A DNA stretch of 18,619 bases, taken from contig DJPH01000016.1 in assembly GCA_002439755.1 (NCBI GenBank), forward strand, positions 1 to 18,619, in the 5' to 3' direction. Of the stretch, positions 8,901 through 16,549 are shown piece after piece; the stretch's first letter is position 1, and each line of letters starts with the position of its first letter. The notes under the pieces are model-generated. The model was not told the origin of the DNA and searched no databases. It worked only from the letters and a program-made list of their open reading frames with translations. Both the position numbers and the translations under genes were made by a program. Origin of the DNA: Prevotellaceae bacterium UBA6417 (GTDB lineage: Bacteria > Bacteroidota > Bacteroidia > Bacteroidales > Bacteroidaceae).

Positions 8901-11012
8901 GCCGGAAACCTGTCTGCCAACACCTGGTATCACTTTGTCTTTACAGTAAAAGACGGTGTTCCCAGTTCATATATTGACGGAGAAGAACTCCTTAAAGGCT
9001 CAGGCGTGGCAGAAAACCGCTATGTCATTTCGGAAGAAGGAGCCTACCTGTTCTGCGACAACGACGGTGAAATGGGAGATGTCGACGTTGCCGGCCTCAG
9101 ATTCTGGAATGTAGCCCTCAGCAGTGAGCAGATAAAGCAACTCGAGGCCGAAGAAGCATCCAGCGGAAAGCTTTATGCCGATGTGAAAGAAATCAACATG
9201 CGTGAAGGTAACGAGTTTAGCATCAGAGTCACCAGCACAGTAGAGCCTACATTTGACCTGCCCGGGTGGATACAGCTCAAACGCCCGGTTCCATCCATCG
9301 GAAGCAGCAAGTATGTGTTCCATGTCGACTCGATGACAGAGGTAGGCACGCGCACTGCCGAAGTCACAATCAAGGGACCTGATGCCTGCGGCCTTGCTCC
9401 CTATGTCTTCACTGTGACGCAAACCTACTCGGGAGCCGATGTACCTCAGGCAAAAGCAACATGGAATTTCAACAATCCTTCGTCGCTTCTCGACTGCGAA
9501 AATCCTGAGGCCGCATTCATGCAGGCCGCCACAATAGGAGACAACAGTGTATCATTGGTGGATTCATACGATGATGCCGGAATCACGGCAATCGCAGGTC
9601 CCACCGATGAAAACAAGGCAATCCGTGTTCCGGCCGGCAGTGCATTGAACATACAGTTTGATGCCGAAAGCGAAGAACGCATTGCCAATTATGCCATCAT
9701 GTACGACATCCGTGTTCCCGAAAAGATAGGATGGTGTGGATTGCTCCAGACCAATTTAAGCAACAATGACGATGCCGATTTCTTCATTAATGGCTCATAT
9801 TCAACCATCGGAAGCGGCAGCAACGGCTGGCATTATGATGGAAAGGTATATGCCAACCGCTGGTACAGAATCGTGCTGAACCTTGTCGACGGCGTTCCTT
9901 CTGCCTATATCAATGGCGAACTGGTAACGGCCTCCGAAAGCGCTCACGAAAGATGGGCTTTGGATCCGTTGGGGTGCCTTTTGTTTTGCGACAATGACGG
10001 AGAGAAGACCGACATAGACGTTGCAGCCATCAGTTATTGGGACAAAGGACTGACCAGCACACAGATAGCCAAGTTGGGCAGTGTAGACTATCCCTACATC
10101 TTTACCGACAACGAGAAAGTGGAGCTCGAAGACGGCACAAAAGACTTTACCATTACCATCAAAAGCTCCGTAGTGCCCAAGTTTGAAACTTCGGAATGGA
10201 TTCGTCCTGTTAGCGTTTCACCGGCAGCAGGTGAGCACATCTATCAATTCCGAGCCGACGACATGCAGGAAGAAGGTACACGTGAAGGCACCGTCACCAT
10301 TACATCTGCCGATGCAACCGGTGCTTGCGAACCTGTAGTTATAAAGGTAGTGCAAAGCCACTATGCAGGTGGTGTTCCCACGCCCACGGCTGCATGGGAT
10401 TTCAGCGATGAATCAGACTTGTTGAAAGCCGGGGCGGGTACAGCCGTCTTGTTGCCCTACAGTGTAAGCGACAATGGCTCTATCGAGAGACTCGAAAGTG
10501 CTGCCGGCCTCGACATAACGCCGATTGAAGGCCCGAATGCGGGCAGCAAGGCCGTAACGCTCGGCAAGAATGCAGCCTTCTTGATGGAACCCAACGAAGG
10601 CCGTGCCTTCTCAAGCTATACTCTGATGATGGACATTCGCAGAAACACAGAGGAATGGTGTTCACTGATGCAAACCAATCCAGAAAATTCGGAAGACGGA
10701 GAAATCTTTATCCAGCCATCCGGAGATATAGGTCTTGGAGGCCATATACCATATGTCAACAAGATAGAAACGTCCCAATGGCATCGCATTGTCGTGGTAG
10801 TGAAAGACAATGTCCCGGCCATCTATGTCGATGGCATGCTTGCCACCGCAGCCTCGTCGGCATTCGACAGATACACGATTGCAGAGCAGGGTGCATTTCT
10901 TTTCTGCGACAATGACGGCGAGATGAGTCCTATAGACATTTCGGCCATCAGGTTCTGGATCGGGCCGTTATCGGCAGGACAAGTAGAAGCACTTGGAAAA
11001 GCAGCCGAATAG
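5910..11012 (+). CDS. Giant secreted calcineurin-like phosphoesterase with BACON, Fn3-like and four LamG-like modules
   Basis: The 1700-residue product has a signal peptide (about 1-22, ending VYAQ). Modules in order: two BACON-like domains (about 25-115 and 117-206); a calcineurin-type metallophosphoesterase (about 207-490); an Fn3-like domain (about 538-645); LamG/concanavalin-like repeats 1 (651-861) and 2 (871-1081); BACON (1088-1177); LamG 3 (1178-1391); BACON (1391-1488); LamG 4 (1489-1700). All expected metal ligands of the phosphoesterase are present: D213 and H215 (DVH), D249 (GDLAD), N285 and H286 (GNHD), H373 (FTHVP), H416 and H418 (GHSH), so it should be active on a phosphate mono- or diester outside the inner membrane. 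Each LamG repeat ends with an FCDNDGE motif and a following (D/P)(I/V)D(V/I)(A/S) strand. BACON and LamG modules commonly attach enzymes to glycans or mucin, so the target may be a phosphorylated polymer; that is inference. There is no lipobox, and unlike its upstream neighbour it has no sorting-type tail. It is the second gene of a two-gene operon. Confidence 0.9.
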   Translation: MKHLHNYLILILAMIVCPVYAQKYVLTSVSQKGSSHFDTDAKEIVFGTTAAHKTVTATTNLNISAVSNAGWCTVATSGKEIKVSVTANPDKGERTAVVRLQVKDGLSKDIKVRQFGSTPAVYATPQELTAVDTDEISFEVASSIAPEFTCPEWITPAGPAAAIGTNVYKFKLSAMTEASRTGYITVGGNGAEPVRVKVIQLTEQYPTFAVISDVHFGNAMGEGPMVKVPRALKNLSSYKKLDAIFVVGDLADSGKPEQYQQLVEVFNNPANYSNPIERKIFMLGNHDNYSSSTNYVQGLKPMNGGNPYPYDQYIVIKGYPFITISDRGSANCDDNDLNDGETSYPKAVRDTLARWLERASKECPGKPIFVFTHVPPKYTCYSSWPGEGTENYPTWAMKTLNPILNKYPQAVVFSGHSHFPLADPRSIHQGVDPNSDKQNFFTAINTGSTTYTEIESAVDEGIHPKGYDNVTEGLIVSVQPSGNVLVQRYDTERNEEIEANDPWVLKAPFDGTKFEYADVRDKYDNNVNNLKLRDGLPVPEFPGDAKIELRNTPTGFIATFPQAKNNDIVFRYLVRAINDKGYADKTVWAFSGYFLNSATPNQVEAEVSDLEEGKQYTVSVTAYDAYGNSSSTIVSGPIIIGKSTNPEDMPPARFGSWDFKDKADPLKCVEGTAQLVPANVTYTGVITMQNTIDDAGITYTESGDNNLSALLVPQASTFKVVTGKPLSSYTIMYDVRIADALSWHTLLQTNLKNDDDADFCIDRGNRRVGLFHSDFGYAGQVPLNEWHRIVLRVDNGVPSTYIDGEKVLQGTGTANGRWTIQDDGFFIFCDNDGEDSDIDVAAFSIWDSALSDMQICNLGGYATPGGDAQEVPASIGEWNFAGSNPLDNSNGTEVELLPGTVSDNGEISMKGSIDEAGIYYIDDPGIQGKVIRVPKNSALKLSVDKSMDNYTLSYKIRLPRLESYNCLLQCTPDNSDDGDIFVKSDGTIGLATNDWGYAGNLSANTWYHFVFTVKDGVPSSYIDGEELLKGSGVAENRYVISEEGAYLFCDNDGEMGDVDVAGLRFWNVALSSEQIKQLEAEEASSGKLYADVKEINMREGNEFSIRVTSTVEPTFDLPGWIQLKRPVPSIGSSKYVFHVDSMTEVGTRTAEVTIKGPDACGLAPYVFTVTQTYSGADVPQAKATWNFNNPSSLLDCENPEAAFMQAATIGDNSVSLVDSYDDAGITAIAGPTDENKAIRVPAGSALNIQFDAESEERIANYAIMYDIRVPEKIGWCGLLQTNLSNNDDADFFINGSYSTIGSGSNGWHYDGKVYANRWYRIVLNLVDGVPSAYINGELVTASESAHERWALDPLGCLLFCDNDGEKTDIDVAAISYWDKGLTSTQIAKLGSVDYPYIFTDNEKVELEDGTKDFTITIKSSVVPKFETSEWIRPVSVSPAAGEHIYQFRADDMQEEGTREGTVTITSADATGACEPVVIKVVQSHYAGGVPTPTAAWDFSDESDLLKAGAGTAVLLPYSVSDNGSIERLESAAGLDITPIEGPNAGSKAVTLGKNAAFLMEPNEGRAFSSYTLMMDIRRNTEEWCSLMQTNPENSEDGEIFIQPSGDIGLGGHIPYVNKIETSQWHRIVVVVKDNVPAIYVDGMLATAASSAFDRYTIAEQGAFLFCDNDGEMSPIDISAIRFWIGPLSAGQVEALGKAAE

Positions 11013-11029
11013 GTTTTCCATATCCTATG

Positions 11030-11073
11030 AAACGGGGTCTGATGCAAGGCTTTTGCCACATCAGACCCCGTTT
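11030..11073. terminator. Bidirectional intrinsic terminator between convergent genes
   Basis: A perfect 15-bp stem (AAACGGGGTCTGATG at 11030-11044 with CATCAGACCCCGTTT at 11059-11073) closes a 14-nt loop that itself contains GGC-TTTT-GCC. T-rich sequence follows on the plus strand (TTTTCTTAT). It begins 18 bp after the phosphoesterase stop and ends 19 bp before the end of the LRR-transglutaminase gene, so it can serve both. Confidence 0.9.
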
Positions 11074-11091
11074 TCTTATAGTAAGGGCGCA

Positions 11092-13077
11092 TTATCGTGC
11101 TATATCGGGTGCCTGCCAGAAAAAGTCGGCGTCAGTGGTCTTGATACCTCCGCCGTGACATTCGCTGCCCAAGGGCTGAAGTATAATGTAGTCCGACTGC
11201 TTGCCATCGCTTTCAACTTCCGGACGGTTGTCTACATGGCAGCTAAGGTAGAAAAGGTTTTTGGCCATGTAGCTTTCAAGATACTCTTCTTTTGTCTGCT
11301 TCGTTTCGTTGTTCCAGTTGGCGTCTTCGTTCAAATTGAGCGGCAATCCCTTAATGAGCCTTTCCCTCACTTCACGATGATTGAGCAACGTGCCGTTTTC
11401 GTCAGTGATGTACGCCGCAAAACTTGGATCCATCCATACCCACTTGTTCAGTGTGCGACTCCACACTATGGCCATTACATGGCAGTCGGGATCATCTACT
11501 TTTTTAGATGAACATATAATAAAACGTGCCGGCATTCCGAGTGCCAGATAGCAGTCGGCAAGCATCATGCCGAGAAAACGGCAGTTGTACGGACGTTTTT
11601 CTTTCTTTGCCAGCCGGTACAGTTCCAAAGCATTGTATTTGCAACTGGGCCATGAGCTGCTTCCGTCGTGCCTTATGGCATTGTGAAGCCAATACATCAC
11701 GTTCTTGATTTTGCTGATTTCGTCTCCGTTGCCTGCAATACTGTCGAGCTTGAGTGAATCGCGTATTTGTTTTAGCAAAGGCGTGTTAAGCTCGTAGGTA
11801 AACCGGGAGGGCGTCTGACTGTCGTGCGAATAGCGTGAATATTTCCGCAGCAACCCTATGTAGCCGCCATATTCTTTTGCCTCTTTGGCAAGCCTAACGA
11901 AAGAGGTGTCGTTTTTAAGCCAGTCAAAAATGCTGCTTTCCAAGTCTATGGAGCCTTCTCCGTTGTCGATACTCTTTTGCAGGTCGCTGAATATGATAGA
12001 CTTGTATTTGTCGTAATCGCAATCCGTGATATCCAGCTGATGGGCCAGGCTACCCATGAGCAAAAGCGTGTATGCGTTTGCATCTGAATAGTTCCGGCTT
12101 TTGAGATAATCGGCCATTTCTCTGAAAAGCCTTTTGCTTTTGGCTCGTTGGCTCGTGTCTGTGATGTCTGTCTGCGGCAGTACTTGTGTGTTTGCGCTGT
12201 TGAATATGACACCGTTTACCGTGTAGTCCTTGAACAGCGGACAGCCGGGTGTCTCGGCAAATGCTGTGCTCAGCACACCTTTTTCAAAGACAATTTCCTT
12301 GAGTTGCGGGCAGTTGCTAAGCCAGTGTGTGCCTCCTCCCGAAGATATTATGTTGCCCCCGAACACCACACGCTCAAGACTCGCACATTCCGTAAAGGTG
12401 TCCCAACCGTCAATGTGTCCTATGGTGCCGTCAATGACGATTTCTCTTAAGTTTGGGCAACCCTTTACTGTTCCTGAACCAGCGATGTATCGTACATTGT
12501 GCATTTTGAGAGTTTTCAGCTTGGGGCAGTTGGTGAAACAATGCTTAATGTTTTCTGCATGTCGGGGAAATACTACTTCTTCCAGTTGTCGGCAATTGTC
12601 GAAGGCCTGTTTGTCAATAGATGTGTTTTCGGCCAATACCACACGTTTCACTTTGGAGTTGCAGAAAGCCTTAGCTTCAATGTGGGTAAGAGATATAGGC
12701 ATTATTATCTCGTCAACGGCACAGCCGGCAAAGGCTTCCTGCGGTATGGCATTTTCGTCGTTGATAGTTTTGCCGTCGGCAGAGTAGGCCGTGTTATCTT
12801 TCTTTAGTTTGGTTTCGCTCAGGTCAAGACGTAAAACTGTATTGCCCTTTTGTGCCGTCATTATGCCGTCGGCATCCAAAAGTTTGCGCAGAAGCCTCCA
12901 GTCTGTGCCGTTGAGTGTGCCCTTTATTTTAAGGTCGTTGATAGTGGAGAACTTGTTTGCGGTGATTTGTTCCGACAGCGTTCCAGGAATGTTTACGTTT
13001 ACAGTAATCTTTTTGGCATGGGCTGTTGTTGCCAAAATGGCTGCAACAGTCCATGCGATTTGTGCTTTGTTCTTCAT
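11092..13077 (-). CDS. Secreted BspA-like leucine-rich-repeat protein with transglutaminase-like domain
   Basis: The 661-residue product starts at ATG 13077, chosen because a signal peptide (MKNKAQIAWTVAAILATTAHA) begins there; an in-frame upstream ATG at 13128 would add 17 polar residues in front and lies in the promoter. About 110-270 are irregular BspA/LRR_5-type repeats (CPKLKTLKM, CPNLREIVI, CASLERVVF, CPQLKEIVF). A helical region follows (about 300-460), then a transglutaminase-core domain (about 465-600). The catalytic triad is visible: C499 in NCRFLGMMLADC, H533 in DCHVMAIVW and D550 in WVWMDPSF. The family includes protein cross-linkers, peptidases and amide hydrolases; which activity this is cannot be told. 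It is exported, and the LRR part probably binds a host or bacterial partner. It has its own promoter and lies 184 bp downstream of the FISUMP/FG-GAP gene on the same strand. No frame damage is seen. Confidence 0.87.
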   Translation of the reverse strand: MKNKAQIAWTVAAILATTAHAKKITVNVNIPGTLSEQITANKFSTINDLKIKGTLNGTDWRLLRKLLDADGIMTAQKGNTVLRLDLSETKLKKDNTAYSADGKTINDENAIPQEAFAGCAVDEIIMPISLTHIEAKAFCNSKVKRVVLAENTSIDKQAFDNCRQLEEVVFPRHAENIKHCFTNCPKLKTLKMHNVRYIAGSGTVKGCPNLREIVIDGTIGHIDGWDTFTECASLERVVFGGNIISSGGGTHWLSNCPQLKEIVFEKGVLSTAFAETPGCPLFKDYTVNGVIFNSANTQVLPQTDITDTSQRAKSKRLFREMADYLKSRNYSDANAYTLLLMGSLAHQLDITDCDYDKYKSIIFSDLQKSIDNGEGSIDLESSIFDWLKNDTSFVRLAKEAKEYGGYIGLLRKYSRYSHDSQTPSRFTYELNTPLLKQIRDSLKLDSIAGNGDEISKIKNVMYWLHNAIRHDGSSSWPSCKYNALELYRLAKKEKRPYNCRFLGMMLADCYLALGMPARFIICSSKKVDDPDCHVMAIVWSRTLNKWVWMDPSFAAYITDENGTLLNHREVRERLIKGLPLNLNEDANWNNETKQTKEEYLESYMAKNLFYLSCHVDNRPEVESDGKQSDYIILQPLGSECHGGGIKTTDADFFWQAPDIAR

Positions 13078-13110
13078 TGTAGGTGTTGTTTTGGTCTGTT
13101 TATTTGTATA

Positions 13111-13140
13111 AACGCGAAACATTGACAAAGGTAACGCGAA
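13111..13140 (-). promoter_or_regulatory. Direct repeat AACGCGAA flanking the -7 box, candidate operator
   Basis: AACGCGAA occurs at 13111-13118 and 13133-13140, exactly 22 bp apart (two helical turns). One copy touches the upstream edge of the -7 box and the other covers the expected transcription start of the LRR-transglutaminase gene. A regulator bound there would be placed to block transcription. Confidence 0.4.
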
Positions 13141-13156
13141 AAATTGTTAAAACAAA
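13126..13156 (-). promoter_or_regulatory. Promoter of the LRR-transglutaminase gene
   Basis: On the minus strand TTTG (13156-13153), a 19-bp spacer and TACCTTTG (13133-13126) match the Bacteroidetes consensus at both boxes and in spacing. It is the best promoter in the window. Start of transcription would be near 13119, giving a leader of about 42 nt. Confidence 0.65.
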
Positions 13157-13201
13157 GTCGCTTCATCAGCTTTTCAATGAAGACATATGTACAGGAATAT
13201 G

Positions 13202-13236
13202 CAGGGGAGCATTTCTGCCGGCAGAATGCTCCCCTG
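13202..13236. terminator. Long hairpin downstream of the FISUMP/FG-GAP gene
   Basis: CAGGGGAGCATT (13202-13213) pairs perfectly with AATGCTCCCCTG (13225-13236). After one bulged T the stem continues as the palindrome CTGCCGGCAG (13215-13224). It lies 25 bp past the stop codon at 13262. No T tract follows on either strand, so it may be a terminator or an mRNA 3' end stabiliser. It also insulates the next promoter. Confidence 0.6.
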
Positions 13237-13261
13237 TTGGGGTAGAAAGTCAATATAGGGT

Positions 13262-16200
13262 CTATTTCATACTGCTTGCTGCTTTGTTTGCAACCCTACT
13301 CTTGGGCCTCACAATATAGTTTACTACCGGGAAGGTTTGTCCGTCAATCGTGTGTTTGTACCAGCAGAGGTTCCAGTCAAAGAAGGTACGATTGGAGTTG
13401 CGGTCACCGGATGCCAGGCCGGGCACGCACGCAGAAACGGCAAAACCGCTGCCCTCGGTGTGTGTTGTTTCATTGGTGTTGTTGTAGCCGAAACCGGATC
13501 CGGCTTTGACACATCCAGTGGTGACTACCAGCTCGCTCTCTACACCAAAGGTGAATCCGGCAGTTTTTGAGGTGCTTTCGTCCAAGGCTATTTCACGGAT
13601 AACAGAACCTCCGGATCCGGTGGTTACCCAATCGTCTTCTCTGCCGTTGCCCCACATCACGTTGCCTACAGACTTAATGTCTTTGCCGGAGGCGGGATAG
13701 GAATAGGGGTCGCCGATGCGATGGTTGAACACCTGGCTGATGTCGGGTGTGCCCGGTGCGTCGGCCATTAAATACTGATACTCTTTGGCTGCCAGTCCTA
13801 TGGTTTTGGCCTGTCCGGGCATGGCGATGATGAAGTTACCGCCCAGCTCGTCAGGATTGTCGGCTTTTACTATTTCATAGGTGTATATGGTATAAGGGGT
13901 TACCTGCATTACTACGCGGTCGTCATCGCGAGCTTCATATTGTTGGCTGTAGGTGATGGTCTTGCCTGAAGATGTCGATGAGCTGCACTCCTGTTGTATT
14001 TTGGTGGTAAAGTCCATGCCGGCAATTTTTTGTCCGGTGATGGGTGCGTTGATTTCCAGCTCAAACCCCAAAATGGCCGATGAGGATATGCTGCTTGATT
14101 GGGTCGTTGTGGTGGTGCTGCTGCGCGAATAGCCCCATGAGGTGACAAAATCATAGTCGGGCTTTTGCTCGCCTTCGGCGTAGGAGTAGGTGGGTGGTGC
14201 GGCTAACATGGCATAGATGCGTGGCTCGGAATAGGCTGCTGTTTTTGATTTGAATTTCAGCTGCTTGCTCATAGTGCGGTCGTTGACTGCACATAGTGCG
14301 GCTGAGTTGCACCATTCGGCATCTCCGCCTCCGAACCACCACATGAGCTCTACCTGGTTGAGCTGTCCCTTGTTTTCCCAGCGTGTGCCATTTTTGCCGT
14401 AGTGAAAATATTTGTCGTCGTAGTATGTCTGTCTGGTAACCGTATATTTGTGCTCTTTGTCGAAGTTGTCTTTGGGTTCGAACCATGCATCGCACATGCA
14501 GGTGAGATTGTATCGCGAGGCATTGCGATCGAGACTGTTCCAACTGGCGAAGTAGTAGAGGCCGTCCTGCCCGGTGCCCTTTACGTCGGCAGCAATGATG
14601 TGATCGGCCAGAATGGACCAATGTGTGTCGTCAACAAACCCCAATACCTGTTCCACAAATTTGACTTTGCCTTGTTCTGCATCCCATGTCCAAAGGTCGG
14701 CACCAACGATGATGTCGCAGGGCTTGTCTTGACCGCGCAAATAAGGGAGAGTGATGTTATTATTGCCGATGTGGCCGTCGTAGCCGCGGAAACTGCCTAC
14801 ATTGTTGCCGGTCATTGGAACTGTTTCAAGATTGCCCGAGGCTCCCAGTTTGTAGCGATAGATGTTCATCGTGGCGTTTTTGGCTATGGTGGTGCCACTG
14901 AAGTTGCGCATCAGTGTTACGATTTCCGGATAGACGCTGTTGGTTACACGTCCTACCTTGATGTCAAGGAACCATGTTTTTCCCGCATCTCCCGAGACTT
15001 CTACCGAGGCCATTTCGTCATCTAGGTTGCCATTCCTATATATGCTGACCCAGCATCGGCCTGTGGCACGCATTACGAGCACGTCCTGTACGCCGTCGCT
15101 ATTGATATCTCCAAGGGCGATGCGCACGGGCGCATCGGGATTGTTGGTGCGGAAGCTGCGGTGTGCCAATAACGACTGTTTTTCCTGGCCGTTCAACAGC
15201 TTTGCCCCGTCATAGATATAGACATCACCGTTCACGCTCACTACGATGTCATCAACGCCATCTTCGTTGAAATCTGCCGAGAGTATCTGGAAGTGTCGTT
15301 GCACATAGTCAATGCGCGACTCTGTTGTGCGGTTTTCGTCATCGTAGAGAAAATACTTGAGGCGGTTCTTGGCAAGTGGGGCGTAGTAGTATGTGTTGGG
15401 CAGGGTAACTTTTTTTACTTGGTTGTAGTTTAGTGTGGAATCGCCATAGAATTCCAATGTGATAGTGCCGTTGCCAAACACATCCGGTGAGTCGGTGCGC
15501 TTATATTTACCATTGATGAGCTGTGTCCATAGGCGCATGGGACGGCTCCACTTCCCCTCTACGATATACTGACGTCCTCCTGGCGATGTCATGGCAGTCA
15601 TCTTGCGCAGCGTGTTACGATCATTCTGTTCTGCAAATCCGTTGTGATGAAAGTCAAAGTTTTGAGGATCGCGGCCATTCTTGTCACGACAAGAAAGAAT
15701 ACCAGAACGCTTTTCCAGATCACCTGAACGATACTGCCCACCGCCAAAATCGAAGACAACACTCTGCATGCCAGCCTTCATGGTGTAGGTGTCGCCGAGG
15801 GGACCATTGCTTTCGCCCTTTACGCGGGTTGGCATATTCTTGGGCAGTAGATCGAATCTTTGCATCATAGGAGTGTAGGCCGACGGAGCACTTCTCATGC
15901 CACGCACATGAAAGCCTACGCTGTTGTCCAAATGTGTCATTATCATCACATTATCCTGTCCATCCTGTAGTACGAGGCTGGTGGGTTTCAGATTCTTGGT
16001 GCTACGCAACAGATAGCGTGCTTGAGATGCAACGTTGATGGTTCCCTTATAAAGGTCACCGTGAGGTGTGAGCCCCAGTGAGTAGACGTCAGTGTCGGTT
16101 CCTTGTGAGGGCCATTCTCTACCGCGGCTCTTCATTGCTTTGCCTGCCTTCGCATAGCCTCCCAGTTTGCCGATCAGGTAATCCACCTCTCCTTGTGAGG

Positions 16201-16528
16201 GCAGGGTCCATCCTTCGGGTAGCGCTTTCAACGCTGCTGCCTTTGTGTAATATACGTCATTATCTCCATGCACATACATACGTGCAGGACTTCCGCTGCT
16301 TGCCACGTTCCAATCTTCCAGCTTTGCCACACGCCCCACTCCGTCGAGGCCGTCTTTGGCATGCAGATCTTCGGCCATCCATAGTTGGTCGCCTACGCGT
16401 ACGATGGTATAGTTGTATCCGTCAGCGTCCTCACAGCGGAAGAAGTCAAAGTAGATGGGGTGAGAAGATCGTGGGGAATTCATTGTGATAGTGCGCATTT
16501 GGCCCGAACTGCCTGTGAATCTGAGCAC
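13262..16528 (-). CDS. FISUMP/FG-GAP protein, downstream fragment after in-frame stop
   Basis: This frame is open for 1088 codons from a GTG at 16528, and for 7 more codons up to a TAA at 16552-16550. It starts inside a conserved module (YAVGD.LRFTG, then CEDADGYNY and VGDQLWMAEDL), the front half of a FISUMP domain. The domain continues with GWTLPSQGEVDYLIGKLGG and closes near GFHVRGMRS. FG-GAP/VCBS-type propeller blades follow, with calcium-loop motifs DFNEDGVDD and DINSDGVQD. The last 300 or so residues alternate Ser/Thr/Gly-rich strands (TTTTTQSSSISSS, CSSSTSSGKTITYSQQY) with TPYTIYTYEIV; I do not recognise this domain. No signal peptide is available to this fragment, so translated alone it would stay in the cytoplasm. 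GTG 16528 is only a nominal start; I find no convincing independent initiation signal. Confidence 0.75.
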   Translation of the reverse strand: MLRFTGSSGQMRTITMNSPRSSHPIYFDFFRCEDADGYNYTIVRVGDQLWMAEDLHAKDGLDGVGRVAKLEDWNVASSGSPARMYVHGDNDVYYTKAAALKALPEGWTLPSQGEVDYLIGKLGGYAKAGKAMKSRGREWPSQGTDTDVYSLGLTPHGDLYKGTINVASQARYLLRSTKNLKPTSLVLQDGQDNVMIMTHLDNSVGFHVRGMRSAPSAYTPMMQRFDLLPKNMPTRVKGESNGPLGDTYTMKAGMQSVVFDFGGGQYRSGDLEKRSGILSCRDKNGRDPQNFDFHHNGFAEQNDRNTLRKMTAMTSPGGRQYIVEGKWSRPMRLWTQLINGKYKRTDSPDVFGNGTITLEFYGDSTLNYNQVKKVTLPNTYYYAPLAKNRLKYFLYDDENRTTESRIDYVQRHFQILSADFNEDGVDDIVVSVNGDVYIYDGAKLLNGQEKQSLLAHRSFRTNNPDAPVRIALGDINSDGVQDVLVMRATGRCWVSIYRNGNLDDEMASVEVSGDAGKTWFLDIKVGRVTNSVYPEIVTLMRNFSGTTIAKNATMNIYRYKLGASGNLETVPMTGNNVGSFRGYDGHIGNNNITLPYLRGQDKPCDIIVGADLWTWDAEQGKVKFVEQVLGFVDDTHWSILADHIIAADVKGTGQDGLYYFASWNSLDRNASRYNLTCMCDAWFEPKDNFDKEHKYTVTRQTYYDDKYFHYGKNGTRWENKGQLNQVELMWWFGGGDAEWCNSAALCAVNDRTMSKQLKFKSKTAAYSEPRIYAMLAAPPTYSYAEGEQKPDYDFVTSWGYSRSSTTTTTQSSSISSSAILGFELEINAPITGQKIAGMDFTTKIQQECSSSTSSGKTITYSQQYEARDDDRVVMQVTPYTIYTYEIVKADNPDELGGNFIIAMPGQAKTIGLAAKEYQYLMADAPGTPDISQVFNHRIGDPYSYPASGKDIKSVGNVMWGNGREDDWVTTGSGGSVIREIALDESTSKTAGFTFGVESELVVTTGCVKAGSGFGYNNTNETTHTEGSGFAVSACVPGLASGDRNSNRTFFDWNLCWYKHTIDGQTFPVVNYIVRPKSRVANKAASSMK

Positions 16529-16549
16529 ATCGCCTACGGCATATTCAAG

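Noticed and set aside
13202..13236. Attachment site or transposon end
   Set aside because: The long inverted repeat stands alone next to a stop codon with no integrase, transposase or partner copy; a terminator-like hairpin explains it.
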